Origin: Helicobacter pullorum NCTC 12824
GTDB lineage: Bacteria; Campylobacterota; Campylobacteria; Campylobacterales; Helicobacteraceae
Assembly (NCBI RefSeq): GCF_017979475.1
Contig: NZ_JAERIT010000001.1
Location: 124,001-188,000, forward strand
Direction: 5' to 3'
DNA: 64,000 nt
The number at the start of each line of letters is the position of its first letter. Position 1 is the stretch's first letter. The notes below the pieces were generated by a model that saw only the letters and a program-made list of their open reading frames with translations, did not search any database and was not told the origin of the DNA. Shown here one piece after another: positions 38,899 to 48,969 of this stretch. The position numbers and the translations under genes were made by a program.

Positions 38899-40196
38899 AG
38901 TTTTTATTTTATTTGTTTTGCGTTGTTGGGCTTTTTGCACAAGAAACTTCGATGTTTCCACAAGGAGCGGATTCACAAGATTCTTCACCTCAAAATCTTA
39001 CACAAGAAAAATTAGAGTTTTCTCCAGCACAAAAAGTGCAAATTCCCAATCAATCTTCTAATCCTCTTTTTATTGATGAGGAGATAAAAGCCAAGAATCG
39101 CTCTATTGTGGATAGTGCTGCTTTGGAATCAAAAGAAACAAAAACTACAAGGGAAAATAAAACAAATTCAAATTATGCAGAAGAATACCCTTCTTTGGTG
39201 GCTAAAAATGTCTATCTTAACTTGCTTAATCCGCCCCAAGATATTTTATATGTCAATCAAATTATTCCCATAGAAATGAAATTATTGATTTTTAGTGATT
39301 ATTCTAATATCACAACAAATTTTATTTTGGAAAATGAGAGCATCGAAGTGTTAAATCCTAATGAAAAATGGATTTTAAATCAAGATTCTAGCCTTAAGAA
39401 TACTTTTTATTTTAAAATTAAACAGCCTAGCTATACAATTCCAAAAATTGAAGTGGTTGTTAAAACCAATGAGGGAGAAGCAAAAGAGTCTACACAAGCT
39501 ATTGAGGGCAAGGCTATTGTGCTAGAGAGGAAAGGGGTTTATTCGCAAGTTGTCGCACAAGATTTGCAAATTTTGGATACAAAAATTACGAGCTATGATT
39601 CACAAAATAATCTTGTGGTGTTGCAGATTCAAGGAAATATGGCAAATTTGTTTGATTTTCATTTGGCAGCATATTCCCAACAAGGCATAGAAAGCAAAAG
39701 CGGAGATTACAAAGAATCTGTGATTTTTTATTATGTGATTGTGCCAAAAAGCTTAGAAGTTCTTTCATTTGATTATTTTAATATTCAAAGCAAGAAATAT
39801 GTAGAATTGCAAGTCGAGAATCTTTCTCAAGATGATCGCATTAGCACCCAAAGTGATATTAAGCCCAAAAACACTTTGCAGATTTATAAGATATTAGCCG
39901 CAATCTTCTTGGCTATTGTTTTCTTTGGGCTATATTTTTATAAGAGAAAAATAATTTTCTTAATACTTGGAATCTGTGTTTTGGCGGTTTTGTTTTATTT
40001 GCTTTCTATCAAAACTGCAGTATCCCTAAAGCCAAATGCTGAAATACGGATTCAACCCACTTTTAATTCCACAATTATTTTAAAAACAAAAGATGTTATA
40101 GAAGTAAAAATCCTAGCAGATAGGCATGGGTATTATAAAGTATTATTAGAAGATGAACGAATTGGGTGGGTAAAAGAAGATGATATCCAAAATTAG
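38895..40196 (+). CDS. Secreted/membrane protein with C-terminal bacterial SH3 domain
   Basis: The 433-residue protein has a signal peptide (MKFLFYLFCVVGLFAQ), a long polar, beta-rich periplasmic part (about 25-325), two adjoining membrane helices at about 333-350 and 353-372, then a short SH3-like domain (LKPNAEIRIQPTFNSTIILKTKD onward to GWVKEDD). Overall order suggests a cell-envelope protein with wall- or protein-binding ends. A gene of the same type sits beside the C-terminal protease and plsC in H. pylori. Function unknown. Confidence 0.75.
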   Translation: MKFLFYLFCVVGLFAQETSMFPQGADSQDSSPQNLTQEKLEFSPAQKVQIPNQSSNPLFIDEEIKAKNRSIVDSAALESKETKTTRENKTNSNYAEEYPSLVAKNVYLNLLNPPQDILYVNQIIPIEMKLLIFSDYSNITTNFILENESIEVLNPNEKWILNQDSSLKNTFYFKIKQPSYTIPKIEVVVKTNEGEAKESTQAIEGKAIVLERKGVYSQVVAQDLQILDTKITSYDSQNNLVVLQIQGNMANLFDFHLAAYSQQGIESKSGDYKESVIFYYVIVPKSLEVLSFDYFNIQSKKYVELQVENLSQDDRISTQSDIKPKNTLQIYKILAAIFLAIVFFGLYFYKRKIIFLILGICVLAVLFYLLSIKTAVSLKPNAEIRIQPTFNSTIILKTKDVIEVKILADRHGYYKVLLEDERIGWVKEDDIQN

Positions 40197-40866
40197 AGCA
40201 TTAAGTGCAATGATTTACATTGCTCTTATCATTCCATTTTGTATTGGTTTTATGTATATTTTTCAAAAATCTCATAGAAAGATTCGCAAAATCACTGCCC
40301 TGTTTTTTGTAAAGCTTTTTAATGTAAAGGTAAAAATCATAGGCAAAATGGATTGTGAAGCAAGAGTTTTGGTAATGAATCATCAAAGTTTTATGGATGT
40401 AATTTATTTGGAGGCAATACATTCAAATGACTTGTGTTGGATTGCAAAAAAGGAACTTGGAAAGCCATTTTTGTATGGGCATGCACTTAAAGCTCCAAAG
40501 ATGATTTTAATCAATCGTGAGAGCAAAAAAGAATTGGTGCATTTGTTGAGGGAAGCTCAAGATAGATTAAAAGATGGTCGGACTTTGTGTATTTTTCCAG
40601 AAGGGACTCGCTCTAGAGGGGAAGAGAAATTCCTGCCCTTTAAAAGTGGTGCAAAAGTGTTGGTAGAGCATTTTGGCTTGAAAGTGCAGCCTATAGTGTT
40701 TTGTGGCACAAGAAAGTGTTTGGATATTGGTGCGATGAGTTTTAATAACACGCCTTTTATCATAAAGTATCTTCCTTCATTTATCCCGCAAGGTGAAAAT
40801 TGGTTTGAAGAACTAAAAGAAATGATGCAAAAGGAATACATAGAATTGTATAAAAACAATGAATAG
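40180..40866 (+). CDS. plsC: PlsC, 1-acyl-sn-glycerol-3-phosphate acyltransferase
   Basis: The 228-residue membrane enzyme adds the second acyl chain in phosphatidic acid synthesis. After an N-terminal membrane helix (about 10-30) come NHQSFMDV (HX4D catalytic motif) and FPEGTRSRGEE (substrate motif). The ATG overlaps the preceding gene by 17 bases and is led by AAAAGAAG. Confidence 0.93.
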   Translation: MISKIRALSAMIYIALIIPFCIGFMYIFQKSHRKIRKITALFFVKLFNVKVKIIGKMDCEARVLVMNHQSFMDVIYLEAIHSNDLCWIAKKELGKPFLYGHALKAPKMILINRESKKELVHLLREAQDRLKDGRTLCIFPEGTRSRGEEKFLPFKSGAKVLVEHFGLKVQPIVFCGTRKCLDIGAMSFNNTPFIIKYLPSFIPQGENWFEELKEMMQKEYIELYKNNE

Positions 40867-40883
40867 GGGAAGTATGCACAATT

Positions 40884-42356
40884 ATGCATGGAAAGATTGT
40901 TAGATATTTGAGTAACAATGGCAAAGGGGTTGTGATTAATTCCTCTAAAATGCTTTTTGAATTTACCAAAGAAACTTGGCATGATAAAAAGGTAATCCCT
41001 ATGGTGGGAATGTATGTAGAGTTTCGTTGCGATGAATACCAAAAAATCACAAGTTGTAAGGCTTCAAAATTTCAAGATTTCAAAAAAGAGTATCTTGTTA
41101 CTGAAATGGATTTTTGGAAAAATGAAAGTGATGAGAAATTAGAAGCACTGCAAAGCAATAAAAGGGATTATATTGTGCAAAATATTTATAAAACTACACA
41201 ATATGATAATCTCCAAAATATCCCATTGACTTTAGAAGTTGTCCAAATCATTGAAAGGTATTTTTATCAAGAGATTTTGGCTATTACTTTTTTGAATAAT
41301 CTCTCTTTGCCTAAAGAGCCGGTTTTGTATGATTATGTGCATTTTAAGCGTTTTGGGCAGAAGGCATTAGATAGCTTGCTTTATAATGATAAAACAATTT
41401 CTAAAGATGAATTTATTGATGAATTAAATGTGATTGCGCGTTTAGAATCTGCTTATAATGATTTTGAGCATTATAGCCATTTAAATATCAAGAATATTTT
41501 TGAGAAACATTTTTTGGCACAACAATGCCATTTTCAAGCATTGCTTATAGCGATTGACAAAGCAAAAAATAGCCAAAATTATTATCTTAGGCGAATTGAA
41601 TTTCTAAGAGGACAGATTTTGTTGCTGGATAAAAGAATCCAAAATAAAAATGAAGTAGAAAAAAGCCTAGCCAAAAAAGAAAGATTCCAAGAAGAGTTAA
41701 AAAGTCTTTTGCAAGATAGCACAAAAGCTGTAACAAGATATTCAAAATTGGAGATTCTAAGGCGAGATTTTGAAGAGAAATATTATAAAATCTTTGAGGT
41801 TTTATTTTGGCAGTTTTACCAAAGAATCTGCAAAAGAGTCAAAGAAGGCTTAGATGTTTGCATTACACATTTAGATGATAAGATTTTTTTAAAATCTCTA
41901 CATTCTTTGGCATACCAAAAAAATTATTTTAAATCTTTGCAAAATGATAGAGCGCCTACTATTTTGTATTATATGGAGCAGTATTTAGAGCATTTGAACA
42001 AAGAAAGATTAAACGAGGCAGATTCATTGCTTTATTGCCATGTAGAAAAAATCAAAAAAGAGCATTGCAAATATTTTTTGATTGTTACTTCCGATGAAAA
42101 AGAGGTTTTGTGGCTGAAGCTTAAGCTACTTTTGCAAAGCAAGTTTTATTCGGTAAAAGTTGCGTATAAGCAAATAGTGTATTTTCACTTGCTTAGAGAG
42201 TATCAATTTGAAAAGATTTATATTGATGGGCAAAATTTGTGGAAAGATATCAAGGGCATCATCGAAGATGTAAAATCTCTCAAAAATAATGCCAAAACAC
42301 CACTTGTTTTGATTTCCCCTAAAGATAAGGAAAATCGTTTTGGTTTTTTTGAATAG
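40884..42356 (+). CDS. Large uncharacterised protein with N-terminal cold-shock-like OB fold and C-terminal receiver-like region
   Basis: The 490-residue protein starts HGKIVRYLSNNGKGVVIN...FEFTKETW, resembling a cold-shock OB fold (residues 2-65). The middle (about 170-330) is predicted all-helical and partly coiled coil with many Lys/Glu. The last 90 residues alternate strands and helices (KYFLIVTSDEKEVLWLKLKL, KIYIDGQNLWKDI, TPLVLISPKDKENRF) like a receiver domain, though no phospho-acceptor Asp is in the expected place. It sits just before the helicase gene, as I recall for H. pylori. Nucleic-acid binding is an inference. Confidence 0.6.
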   Translation: MHGKIVRYLSNNGKGVVINSSKMLFEFTKETWHDKKVIPMVGMYVEFRCDEYQKITSCKASKFQDFKKEYLVTEMDFWKNESDEKLEALQSNKRDYIVQNIYKTTQYDNLQNIPLTLEVVQIIERYFYQEILAITFLNNLSLPKEPVLYDYVHFKRFGQKALDSLLYNDKTISKDEFIDELNVIARLESAYNDFEHYSHLNIKNIFEKHFLAQQCHFQALLIAIDKAKNSQNYYLRRIEFLRGQILLLDKRIQNKNEVEKSLAKKERFQEELKSLLQDSTKAVTRYSKLEILRRDFEEKYYKIFEVLFWQFYQRICKRVKEGLDVCITHLDDKIFLKSLHSLAYQKNYFKSLQNDRAPTILYYMEQYLEHLNKERLNEADSLLYCHVEKIKKEHCKYFLIVTSDEKEVLWLKLKLLLQSKFYSVKVAYKQIVYFHLLREYQFEKIYIDGQNLWKDIKGIIEDVKSLKNNAKTPLVLISPKDKENRFGFFE

Positions 42357-42373
42357 GCATAGAGGGTTTATGC

Positions 42374-42379
42374 TATAAT
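42374..42379 (+). promoter_or_regulatory. Predicted extended -10 box for the helicase operon
   Basis: TGCTATAAT (TATAAT at 42374-42379) 34 bases before the helicase ATG, a perfect extended -10. Confidence 0.65.
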
Positions 42380-42412
42380 CTCAAGTTTATTTTAATAAGT
42401 GATTGATTGACA

Positions 42413-43927
42413 ATGGAAAAAGCAACAAAAAAACAAATGGTAAATAGTGGGTTTGGGATTTTTGGATTCAAAAAGAAAGTATTAGATGGGATTAGGGAAG
42501 TGGGATTTAGAGAGCCAAGTCCGATTCAAAAAGAAGTGATTCCAATAATTTTGGATGGACTTGATGTTATCGCTCAAGCACAGACAGGGACAGGCAAGAC
42601 AGCAGCATTTGCGTTGCCTCTTGTAAATGGATTAAAACACAATGGAAGTATTGAAGCATTAGTGATTGCGCCAACAAGAGAGCTTGTGATGCAAATTGGA
42701 GATGAGATTTTTAAGCTTGGGAAATATAACAAAGTGCGGACAGTTTCGCTTTTTGGCGGACAACCTATTCAGCGTCAAGTTGAGCTTTTGGCTAAAAAAC
42801 CACAAATTATTATTGCTACTCCGGGTAGATTATTAGATCATCTAAGAAATGGGCGTTTAAAGAAATTTGCCCCTCAAATAGTGGTTTTAGATGAATCAGA
42901 TGAAATGCTTGATATGGGATTTTTAGACGATATTGAAGAGATTTTTAGCTATTTGCCAAGTGAGCGTCAAACTTTGCTTTTTTCTGCAACAATGCCAACG
43001 CCCATTAAACATTTAGCGCAAAAAATATTGCACAATCCAAAATTAGTCAAAATTACCCCTAGTGATACAACCAATCAAGATATTTCTCAGCGTTATTATA
43101 TTATCAATGAACAAGAGCGTGAAGATGCGATTGTGCGTTTAATTGATAGTGAAATGCCTACCAAAGCCATTATTTTTACGCGTATGAAGAAGGAAGCGGA
43201 TTTATTGTGCGAGAGGCTTGTAGATAGGGGCTATAAAGCTGGGGCTTTGCATGGGGATATGGAGCAAAGAGAGCGTCAAAAATCCATCAAGGCTTTTAAG
43301 GATTCAAGTGTTAATATTTTGGTAGCAACAGATATTGCAGCACGCGGATTAGATATTAGCGGAGTGAGCCATGTTTTTAATTTTCATATCCCTTTAAATC
43401 CCGAATCGTATGTGCATCGTATAGGCAGGACGGGCAGAGCAGGCAAAAAAGGGGTGGCTATCACATTAGCAACACCTTTGGAGTTTAAAGAATTGCGAAG
43501 AATCAAAGAAAACACTAAGGCAAAAATCGAGCTTTATGAGATTCCTAATTTGCAAGATACATTAGATAAAAAAGATGGGAATCTATTAGAAAAAATTGTG
43601 AAATACGAAATTACAGATGAGGCATTGCGAGTTTATGAGCAAATACGCGCGAATATCGATATTACTCAATTAGTTTGTAAATTGCTTTCTATGGTTTTGC
43701 AAGATAATAAAGTATTAGGACCTAATAAAATTGGTTTAGATAAAGAGGATTTGTATCATTTCAAAAAGCAATTACAAGAAAATGATAAAAGAAGAACAAA
43801 AGAAACTAAGAAAATATCCAGTAAAACCAACAATGCTTCTCCAAAAAAGCGAAGCAATGGGCATAGAAACAATAAAGATTCTAAAAACAAACGAGATTCT
43901 AGAGCAAAAAATTCTAAGAGGAGATAA
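42413..43927 (+). CDS. DEAD-box family ATP-dependent RNA helicase (DESD variant)
   Basis: The 504-residue RNA helicase has the Q motif (EPSPIQ), motif I AQTGTGKT (56-63), PTRELV, TPGRL, motif II DESD (160-163) instead of DEAD, SAT, and the C-terminal RGLDISG and HRIGRTGRAGK motifs. The tail from about 455 is very basic (Lys/Arg/Asn-rich), a typical RNA-binding extension. It should unwind structured RNA in translation or decay. ATG 42413 is chosen; the TTG six bases upstream is weaker. Confidence 0.93.
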   Translation: MEKATKKQMVNSGFGIFGFKKKVLDGIREVGFREPSPIQKEVIPIILDGLDVIAQAQTGTGKTAAFALPLVNGLKHNGSIEALVIAPTRELVMQIGDEIFKLGKYNKVRTVSLFGGQPIQRQVELLAKKPQIIIATPGRLLDHLRNGRLKKFAPQIVVLDESDEMLDMGFLDDIEEIFSYLPSERQTLLFSATMPTPIKHLAQKILHNPKLVKITPSDTTNQDISQRYYIINEQEREDAIVRLIDSEMPTKAIIFTRMKKEADLLCERLVDRGYKAGALHGDMEQRERQKSIKAFKDSSVNILVATDIAARGLDISGVSHVFNFHIPLNPESYVHRIGRTGRAGKKGVAITLATPLEFKELRRIKENTKAKIELYEIPNLQDTLDKKDGNLLEKIVKYEITDEALRVYEQIRANIDITQLVCKLLSMVLQDNKVLGPNKIGLDKEDLYHFKKQLQENDKRRTKETKKISSKTNNASPKKRSNGHRNNKDSKNKRDSRAKNSKRR

Positions 43928-43928
43928 A

Positions 43929-45050
43929 ATGGAATTTCAACCTTATCCTTTTGAAAAACTCAATGTGCTTATTAAAGATATTCCCACAAAAGAGGGCAGA
44001 ATCTCACTGACAATCGGTGAGCCACAATTCCAAACGCCAGATTTTATTTCCAAAGCACTTTGTCAAAATGTATCATTGCTCAATAAATACCCCAAAACAG
44101 CAGGCGAGGTAGAGCTTGGAGAGGCATTGCGTGGATTTGTCCAAAGAAGGTTTGGGGTGAGTTTAAGAGAAGATGAAATGGTTTCTACTTTTGGGACAAG
44201 AGAAGTGCTGTTTAATTTTCCACAATTTTATCTTTTTGACAAAGAATCCCCAACTATGAGCTATCCAAATCCTTTTTATCAAATCTATGAAGGGGCGGCG
44301 ATTGCATCAAGGGCGCGAGTTATCCATATGAATCTAACCAAAGAAAACAACTTTAAGCCAAGCTTGGGTGTTAAAGAAATGCAAGAATGCGATTTGGTGA
44401 TTTTAAATTCCCCTAATAATCCAACTGGCAGCACTTTGGATTTAGAAGAGCTAAAACAATGGGTAAAATGGGCTTTGGAATATAATTTTGTTCTTTTAAA
44501 TGATGAATGTTATAGCGAGATTTATACGCAAAATAAGCCTTTTTCTATTTTGCAAGCTAGTATAGAAGCAGGAAATAAGGATTTCAAAAATATTTTAGCA
44601 CTCAATTCCATCTCCAAACGCTCTAGTGCCCCCGGGCTTAGAAGTGGATTTATAGCGGGAGATAAAGAGATTTTAAAGGGGTATGCAAAATATCGCACTT
44701 ATGTAGGTTGTGCTTCGCCACTTCCTTTGCAAAAAGCTGCCATAGAAGCGTGGAGTGATGATTCACACACAGAATATTCAAGGGCTCAATATGCAGAGAA
44801 TCTGCATTTAGCACAAGAAATTTTGGGTATAGAAGTGCCCAAAGAGACTTTTTATGTGTGGCTTTTTGTGGGAGATGATTTAGAATTTACAAAAAAACTT
44901 TTAAAAGAAGAAAATATTTTGGTGTTACCCGGTAGTTTTCTCTCTCGCAATAATGGCATAAATCCCGGAAGTGGTTATGTGAGATTGGCATTAGTGTATG
45001 AAAAAGAAGTGATAAAAGACGCTCTTTTGAGGATTAAAAAGTGGTTTTAA
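43929..45050 (+). CDS. Class I aminotransferase, probable succinyldiaminopimelate transaminase
   Basis: PLP-dependent fold-type I aminotransferase of 373 residues. ILNSPNNPTGS and LNSISKRSSAPGLRSGF (with the PLP-binding Lys in SISKR) mark the active site. Next to murC, and with a DapC-type N-terminus (FEKLNVLIKDIPTKEGRISLTIGEPQ), the best assignment is the transaminase of the lysine and diaminopimelate pathway, providing peptidoglycan precursors. Start at 43929 follows AGGAGA; the longer frame overlaps the helicase. Confidence 0.85.
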   Translation: MEFQPYPFEKLNVLIKDIPTKEGRISLTIGEPQFQTPDFISKALCQNVSLLNKYPKTAGEVELGEALRGFVQRRFGVSLREDEMVSTFGTREVLFNFPQFYLFDKESPTMSYPNPFYQIYEGAAIASRARVIHMNLTKENNFKPSLGVKEMQECDLVILNSPNNPTGSTLDLEELKQWVKWALEYNFVLLNDECYSEIYTQNKPFSILQASIEAGNKDFKNILALNSISKRSSAPGLRSGFIAGDKEILKGYAKYRTYVGCASPLPLQKAAIEAWSDDSHTEYSRAQYAENLHLAQEILGIEVPKETFYVWLFVGDDLEFTKKLLKEENILVLPGSFLSRNNGINPGSGYVRLALVYEKEVIKDALLRIKKWF

Positions 45051-46375
45051 AATCCTTTGGCTCTGTTCATTTTATAGGGATTGGCGGGATTGGAATTTCT
45101 GCTCTTGCTAAATTTTTGTTTGCACAAGGCATCAAGATAAGTGGTTCAGATATGGCTGAAGGGTGCATTACTAAAGAATTGCAAAGTATGGGGATTTTAA
45201 TTCATATTCCTCATTGTAAAGAGGCAATCAAAAATCCAGATTTGGTAATCCATTCTGCAATTATTAAGGATTCAAATATAGAGGTGCAAGAAGCCAAAAA
45301 GAAGGGAATACCTGTGCTTTCTCGCAAAGAGGCTTTGCCTTTGATTTTGGCAAACAAACAAGTTTATGCGGTTGCAGGCGCTCATGGCAAAAGCACAACG
45401 ACTGCAATTTTGAGTGCAATTTTGCAGGATTGCAGTGCCTTAATTGGGGCAGAGAGCAAAGAATTTGGTTCTAACACTCGTGCATTAAAGTCAGAAAAAA
45501 TAGTTTTTGAGGCAGATGAATCAGATAAGAGCTTTTTGGAATGTAATCCTTATTGTGCGATTGTGACAAATGCAGAGCCAGAACATATGGAGACTTATGG
45601 GCATAATTTGGATAAATTTTATCAAGCTTATAAGGATTTTTTGGCTTTGGCGCAATATCGAATCATCAATGCAGAAGACGCTTTTTTGGCAAAAGTTGAT
45701 TTGGAGTGCGTGAGACTCTATCCTTCAAAAGATATTAGTGAGATTGAGTATTTTTTGGATAACAACAATCCAAAGACGCGATTTAGGCTGAAAAACAATC
45801 ATAGAGATTTGGGGGTTTTTGAGGTTTATGGGCTTGGGGAGCATATCGCTCTTGATGCCTCACTGGCGATTTTGGCAGCATTAGAGTGTATGGAGCTAGA
45901 GGAAATTAGGCAAAATATCCAAAAATTTTGTGGCATTAAAAAGCGTTTTGATATTTTGAGTGATGATGAATGTGTGATTATTGATGATTATGCACATCAT
46001 CCCACAGAGATTGCAGCGACTTTGAAATCACTTAGGAAATATCAAGAATTAATCGGGAAAAGTAGCCTGTGCGTAATTTGGCAGCCTCATAAATATTCAA
46101 GAGTGCGTGATAATTTAAAAGAGTTTGTCGAGTGTTTTGAAGGCGTTGATAGGCTTGTGATATTGCCTGTTTATGCTGCTGGAGAAGCAAAGGTGGAGAT
46201 TGATTTTAGGAATCTTTTTGCAAAATATAATCCCATTTTTGCGGATTTTGTTAAGAGAGAAAAAGATTCTTTAGGCATTTATCAAGGCACTCAAAGAATT
46301 GCTAAAATCAAAGATGGGATTATAGTGGGCTTTAATGCTGGGAATCTGACTTATCAATTAAGAGGTGAAATTTAA
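45041..46375 (+). CDS. murC: MurC, UDP-N-acetylmuramate-L-alanine ligase
   Basis: The 444-residue Mur ligase adds L-alanine to UDP-MurNAc. HFIGIGGIGISALA at the N-terminus binds the nucleotide sugar, AGAHGKSTTT (about 107-116) is the P-loop and DDYAHHPTEI is the ligase signature. Start is a GTG inside the last codons of the aminotransferase gene (10-base overlap). Confidence 0.95.
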   Translation: MVLKSFGSVHFIGIGGIGISALAKFLFAQGIKISGSDMAEGCITKELQSMGILIHIPHCKEAIKNPDLVIHSAIIKDSNIEVQEAKKKGIPVLSRKEALPLILANKQVYAVAGAHGKSTTTAILSAILQDCSALIGAESKEFGSNTRALKSEKIVFEADESDKSFLECNPYCAIVTNAEPEHMETYGHNLDKFYQAYKDFLALAQYRIINAEDAFLAKVDLECVRLYPSKDISEIEYFLDNNNPKTRFRLKNNHRDLGVFEVYGLGEHIALDASLAILAALECMELEEIRQNIQKFCGIKKRFDILSDDECVIIDDYAHHPTEIAATLKSLRKYQELIGKSSLCVIWQPHKYSRVRDNLKEFVECFEGVDRLVILPVYAAGEAKVEIDFRNLFAKYNPIFADFVKREKDSLGIYQGTQRIAKIKDGIIVGFNAGNLTYQLRGEI

Positions 46376-46740
46376 TGGTGCAATATTGGTTGATTATTAT
46401 TGCGGCTGTTTTGGTGTTATTTTTTGTGGTGCAACTCTTAGCGCAATATCAAATTATTCATAAAAAAAGCAAAATATTTTTGGGAATTGTTTTGCTTTTG
46501 ATTGCTGTTGGAATTGGGATTTTTACTGCTATGCAGGACAAACAAGATGTCAAAATGACTAATCTTGCACAGCTTTTTTTGCAAGGTAAAGAGCTAATTT
46601 GCATTGTGGGAATAGAAAAATTAGAAGTTAGCAAAGAAACTTTTAATTTTATTAGCGGCACTTTAACTTTGGTTGGTAGAGAAGATAGTCCTTATTTTAG
46701 GAAGACAATCCCTCTAAAGGCATGCGATATTAAAGAATGA
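46375..46740 (+). CDS. Small membrane protein between murC and mutS2
   Basis: The 121-residue protein has two hydrophobic helices (about 4-22 and 34-52) and a short polar C-terminal part of 70 residues. The ATG overlaps the murC stop (TAATG) and its stop overlaps the mutS2 ATG (ATGA). The same arrangement occurs in H. pylori. No motif gives a function. Confidence 0.75.
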   Translation: MVQYWLIIIAAVLVLFFVVQLLAQYQIIHKKSKIFLGIVLLLIAVGIGIFTAMQDKQDVKMTNLAQLFLQGKELICIVGIEKLEVSKETFNFISGTLTLVGREDSPYFRKTIPLKACDIKE

Positions 46741-48947
46741 AAGAATTAATTAGAAAATTAGATTTAGAGGAATTTCTAAAAAGCTATGAGGGGTTTTTGG
46801 CACGCCCAAAAGAATTATTTTTGGAGGGCGATAGCAAAACGCATTTAAAATTTATTAGCGAATTAGAAAAGATTATTTTCACTCCGCCAAAAGAAGTGAA
46901 AAATCTAGATTCTGCCCTAGCATTATTGAAAAAATTTGGATATTTAAAATTAGATGAAATTTTTGAATTTGTTAAAATCATTCGTTATTTTAATTACTTA
47001 AAAACGCTCAAAATTGAAGGGATTTTGTGGGATTGGATAGATGGGATTAGGATTCCTGAAGCGATTTTGGAGGTGGCAAAATCTTTTGGGGAAAATGGAG
47101 AAATCAAAAAAGGAATCTATTTGGAGCTAGATTCTATTACAGAGAGTTTGGAGGGCGTAAAAAGAGAGATTTCACAGCAATTAAATTATATTTTAAATCA
47201 AAATAAACTAACCTCTTATCTTGTGGATAGACAAATTCATCTCATTAATGATGAGGAATGTTTGTTGCTCAAAGCAGGGTTTCATCATGTACTAAAAGGG
47301 CAGATTCTTAATCGCTCTAGTGCGGGATTTTTTTATGTCCTTCCTCAAAGTATTGCAAACCTAAAAGACAAAAGCAACGCCTTAAACAACAAAAAAGAAG
47401 AGCAGATTTTTCACATTTGTAGAGAGATTTCTGCACTTTTTACAAAGCATTTATTGTTTTTGAAATTTATTAATAGGGAGTTTGATCGTTTTGATTCTTA
47501 TCAAGCGCGCCTGATGTTTGCAAAATCCAAAAATTTGGAGTTTTTGGCATCTAAATCTGATGACAAAAAGATTGTTTTGAATGAATTTAAACACCCTGCA
47601 TTAAAGAATCCAAAATCCATTAGTTTGGATTTTAATGGGCAAGTTTTGATGATAACTGGTGTTAATGCTGGTGGAAAAACTATGCTGTTAAAGTCCATTA
47701 TTAGCGCTGTTTTTCTTGCTAAATATTTAATCCCGCTTCCCATTAATGCTTCTAAATCTAGCATTGCAAGTTTTAAATTTATCCATTTAATTTTAGAGGA
47801 CCCGCAAAATAGCAAAAATGATATTTCAACCTTTGGGGGTAGAATGTTGCAATTCTCGCAAATTCTAAGTCAAAGAGAGGGGATTATCGGCGTTGATGAA
47901 ATTGAGCTTGGCACAGATAGTGATGAGGCTGCTAGTTTGTTTAAGGTTTTGTTGGAGAATCTCATAGCAAAAAACAATAAAATCATCATCACCACTCATC
48001 ACAAACGCCTTGCTGCACTAATGGCTGGGAATTCCAAAGTGCAGTTATTGGCTGCTTTATTTGATGAGAAAAATCAAATACCCACTTTTAGTTTTCTTGA
48101 TGGCACGATTGGCAAAAGCTATGCCTTTGAAACAGCGGTGCGTTATGGAATCCCAAAAACACTTGTCAATGAAGCAAAGATTCTTTATGGGGAGGATAAA
48201 GAAAAATTAAATGAGCTAATTGAAAACTCTTCGCGTTTGGAGATGAAACTTCAAATGCAAATCAAGCAAGCAGAAGTCAAAAATGCAGAATTAGAGCAAA
48301 AAATCAATCACCTTAAAGAGCTAGAGGAATCTTTGCAACAATCCTATAAAACAAAAACTAATGAGCTAGAATCTCTCTACCAAAGGGCGATTAATGAGGC
48401 TAAAAAAGTAATCAAAATGCAAAATCAAGCCGAGATTCATCGTCAAATGAATGAGGCAAACAAGATTTTAAAAGTTGCTAAATTGCAAGAAAATCAAGAA
48501 AAAGTTTCTAAGATTCAAAACTTTGAGGTGGGAAATAGGGTAAAATATCGTCAATCAAGAGGCATTATTGCAAGTATTCAAAAGGATAAGGCAATGGTGT
48601 TGCTTGATGATGGAATGAAGCTAAGAGTGCCTTTGGGCGAGCTAAGTTTAAGTGGAAATGCACCAAAGATTCCGCAGGCGGATTTTAAGGTGCAATCGCC
48701 AAAAAATGCTAATGTGGTTTTGGATTTACACGGAATGCGTGCTGAGGAAGCATTAGAGAAGCTTGATGAGTTTATCTCAAATAGTTTAATTGCCGGATTT
48801 GATGAGGTTTTAATCTATCATGGAATCGGCACAGGTAGGCTTTCAAGCGTGGTTAGGGAATTTTTAGAAAAGCACCCAAAAGTGGTGGAGTTTATGGACG
48901 CACCGCCAAAGTCTGGTGGTTTTGGTGCGAAAATCGTGAGATTATAA
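46737..48947 (+). CDS. mutS2: MutS2, recombination-suppressing MutS-family endonuclease
   Basis: The 736-residue protein has a helical core, the MutS ATPase with Walker A GVNAGGKTML (about 311), the signature region ISTFGGRMLQF and EIELGTDSDEAAS, a long coiled coil (about 485-585) and a C-terminal Smr nuclease domain with LDLHGMRAEEA and GIGTGRL. MutS2 lacks the mismatch-recognition domain and acts against recombination or on stalled ribosomes, depending on species; in H. pylori it limits homologous recombination. Confidence 0.94.
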   Translation: MKELIRKLDLEEFLKSYEGFLARPKELFLEGDSKTHLKFISELEKIIFTPPKEVKNLDSALALLKKFGYLKLDEIFEFVKIIRYFNYLKTLKIEGILWDWIDGIRIPEAILEVAKSFGENGEIKKGIYLELDSITESLEGVKREISQQLNYILNQNKLTSYLVDRQIHLINDEECLLLKAGFHHVLKGQILNRSSAGFFYVLPQSIANLKDKSNALNNKKEEQIFHICREISALFTKHLLFLKFINREFDRFDSYQARLMFAKSKNLEFLASKSDDKKIVLNEFKHPALKNPKSISLDFNGQVLMITGVNAGGKTMLLKSIISAVFLAKYLIPLPINASKSSIASFKFIHLILEDPQNSKNDISTFGGRMLQFSQILSQREGIIGVDEIELGTDSDEAASLFKVLLENLIAKNNKIIITTHHKRLAALMAGNSKVQLLAALFDEKNQIPTFSFLDGTIGKSYAFETAVRYGIPKTLVNEAKILYGEDKEKLNELIENSSRLEMKLQMQIKQAEVKNAELEQKINHLKELEESLQQSYKTKTNELESLYQRAINEAKKVIKMQNQAEIHRQMNEANKILKVAKLQENQEKVSKIQNFEVGNRVKYRQSRGIIASIQKDKAMVLLDDGMKLRVPLGELSLSGNAPKIPQADFKVQSPKNANVVLDLHGMRAEEALEKLDEFISNSLIAGFDEVLIYHGIGTGRLSSVVREFLEKHPKVVEFMDAPPKSGGFGAKIVRL

Positions 48948-48969
48948 GTTGTGAAATTAAGGAGTTAAA

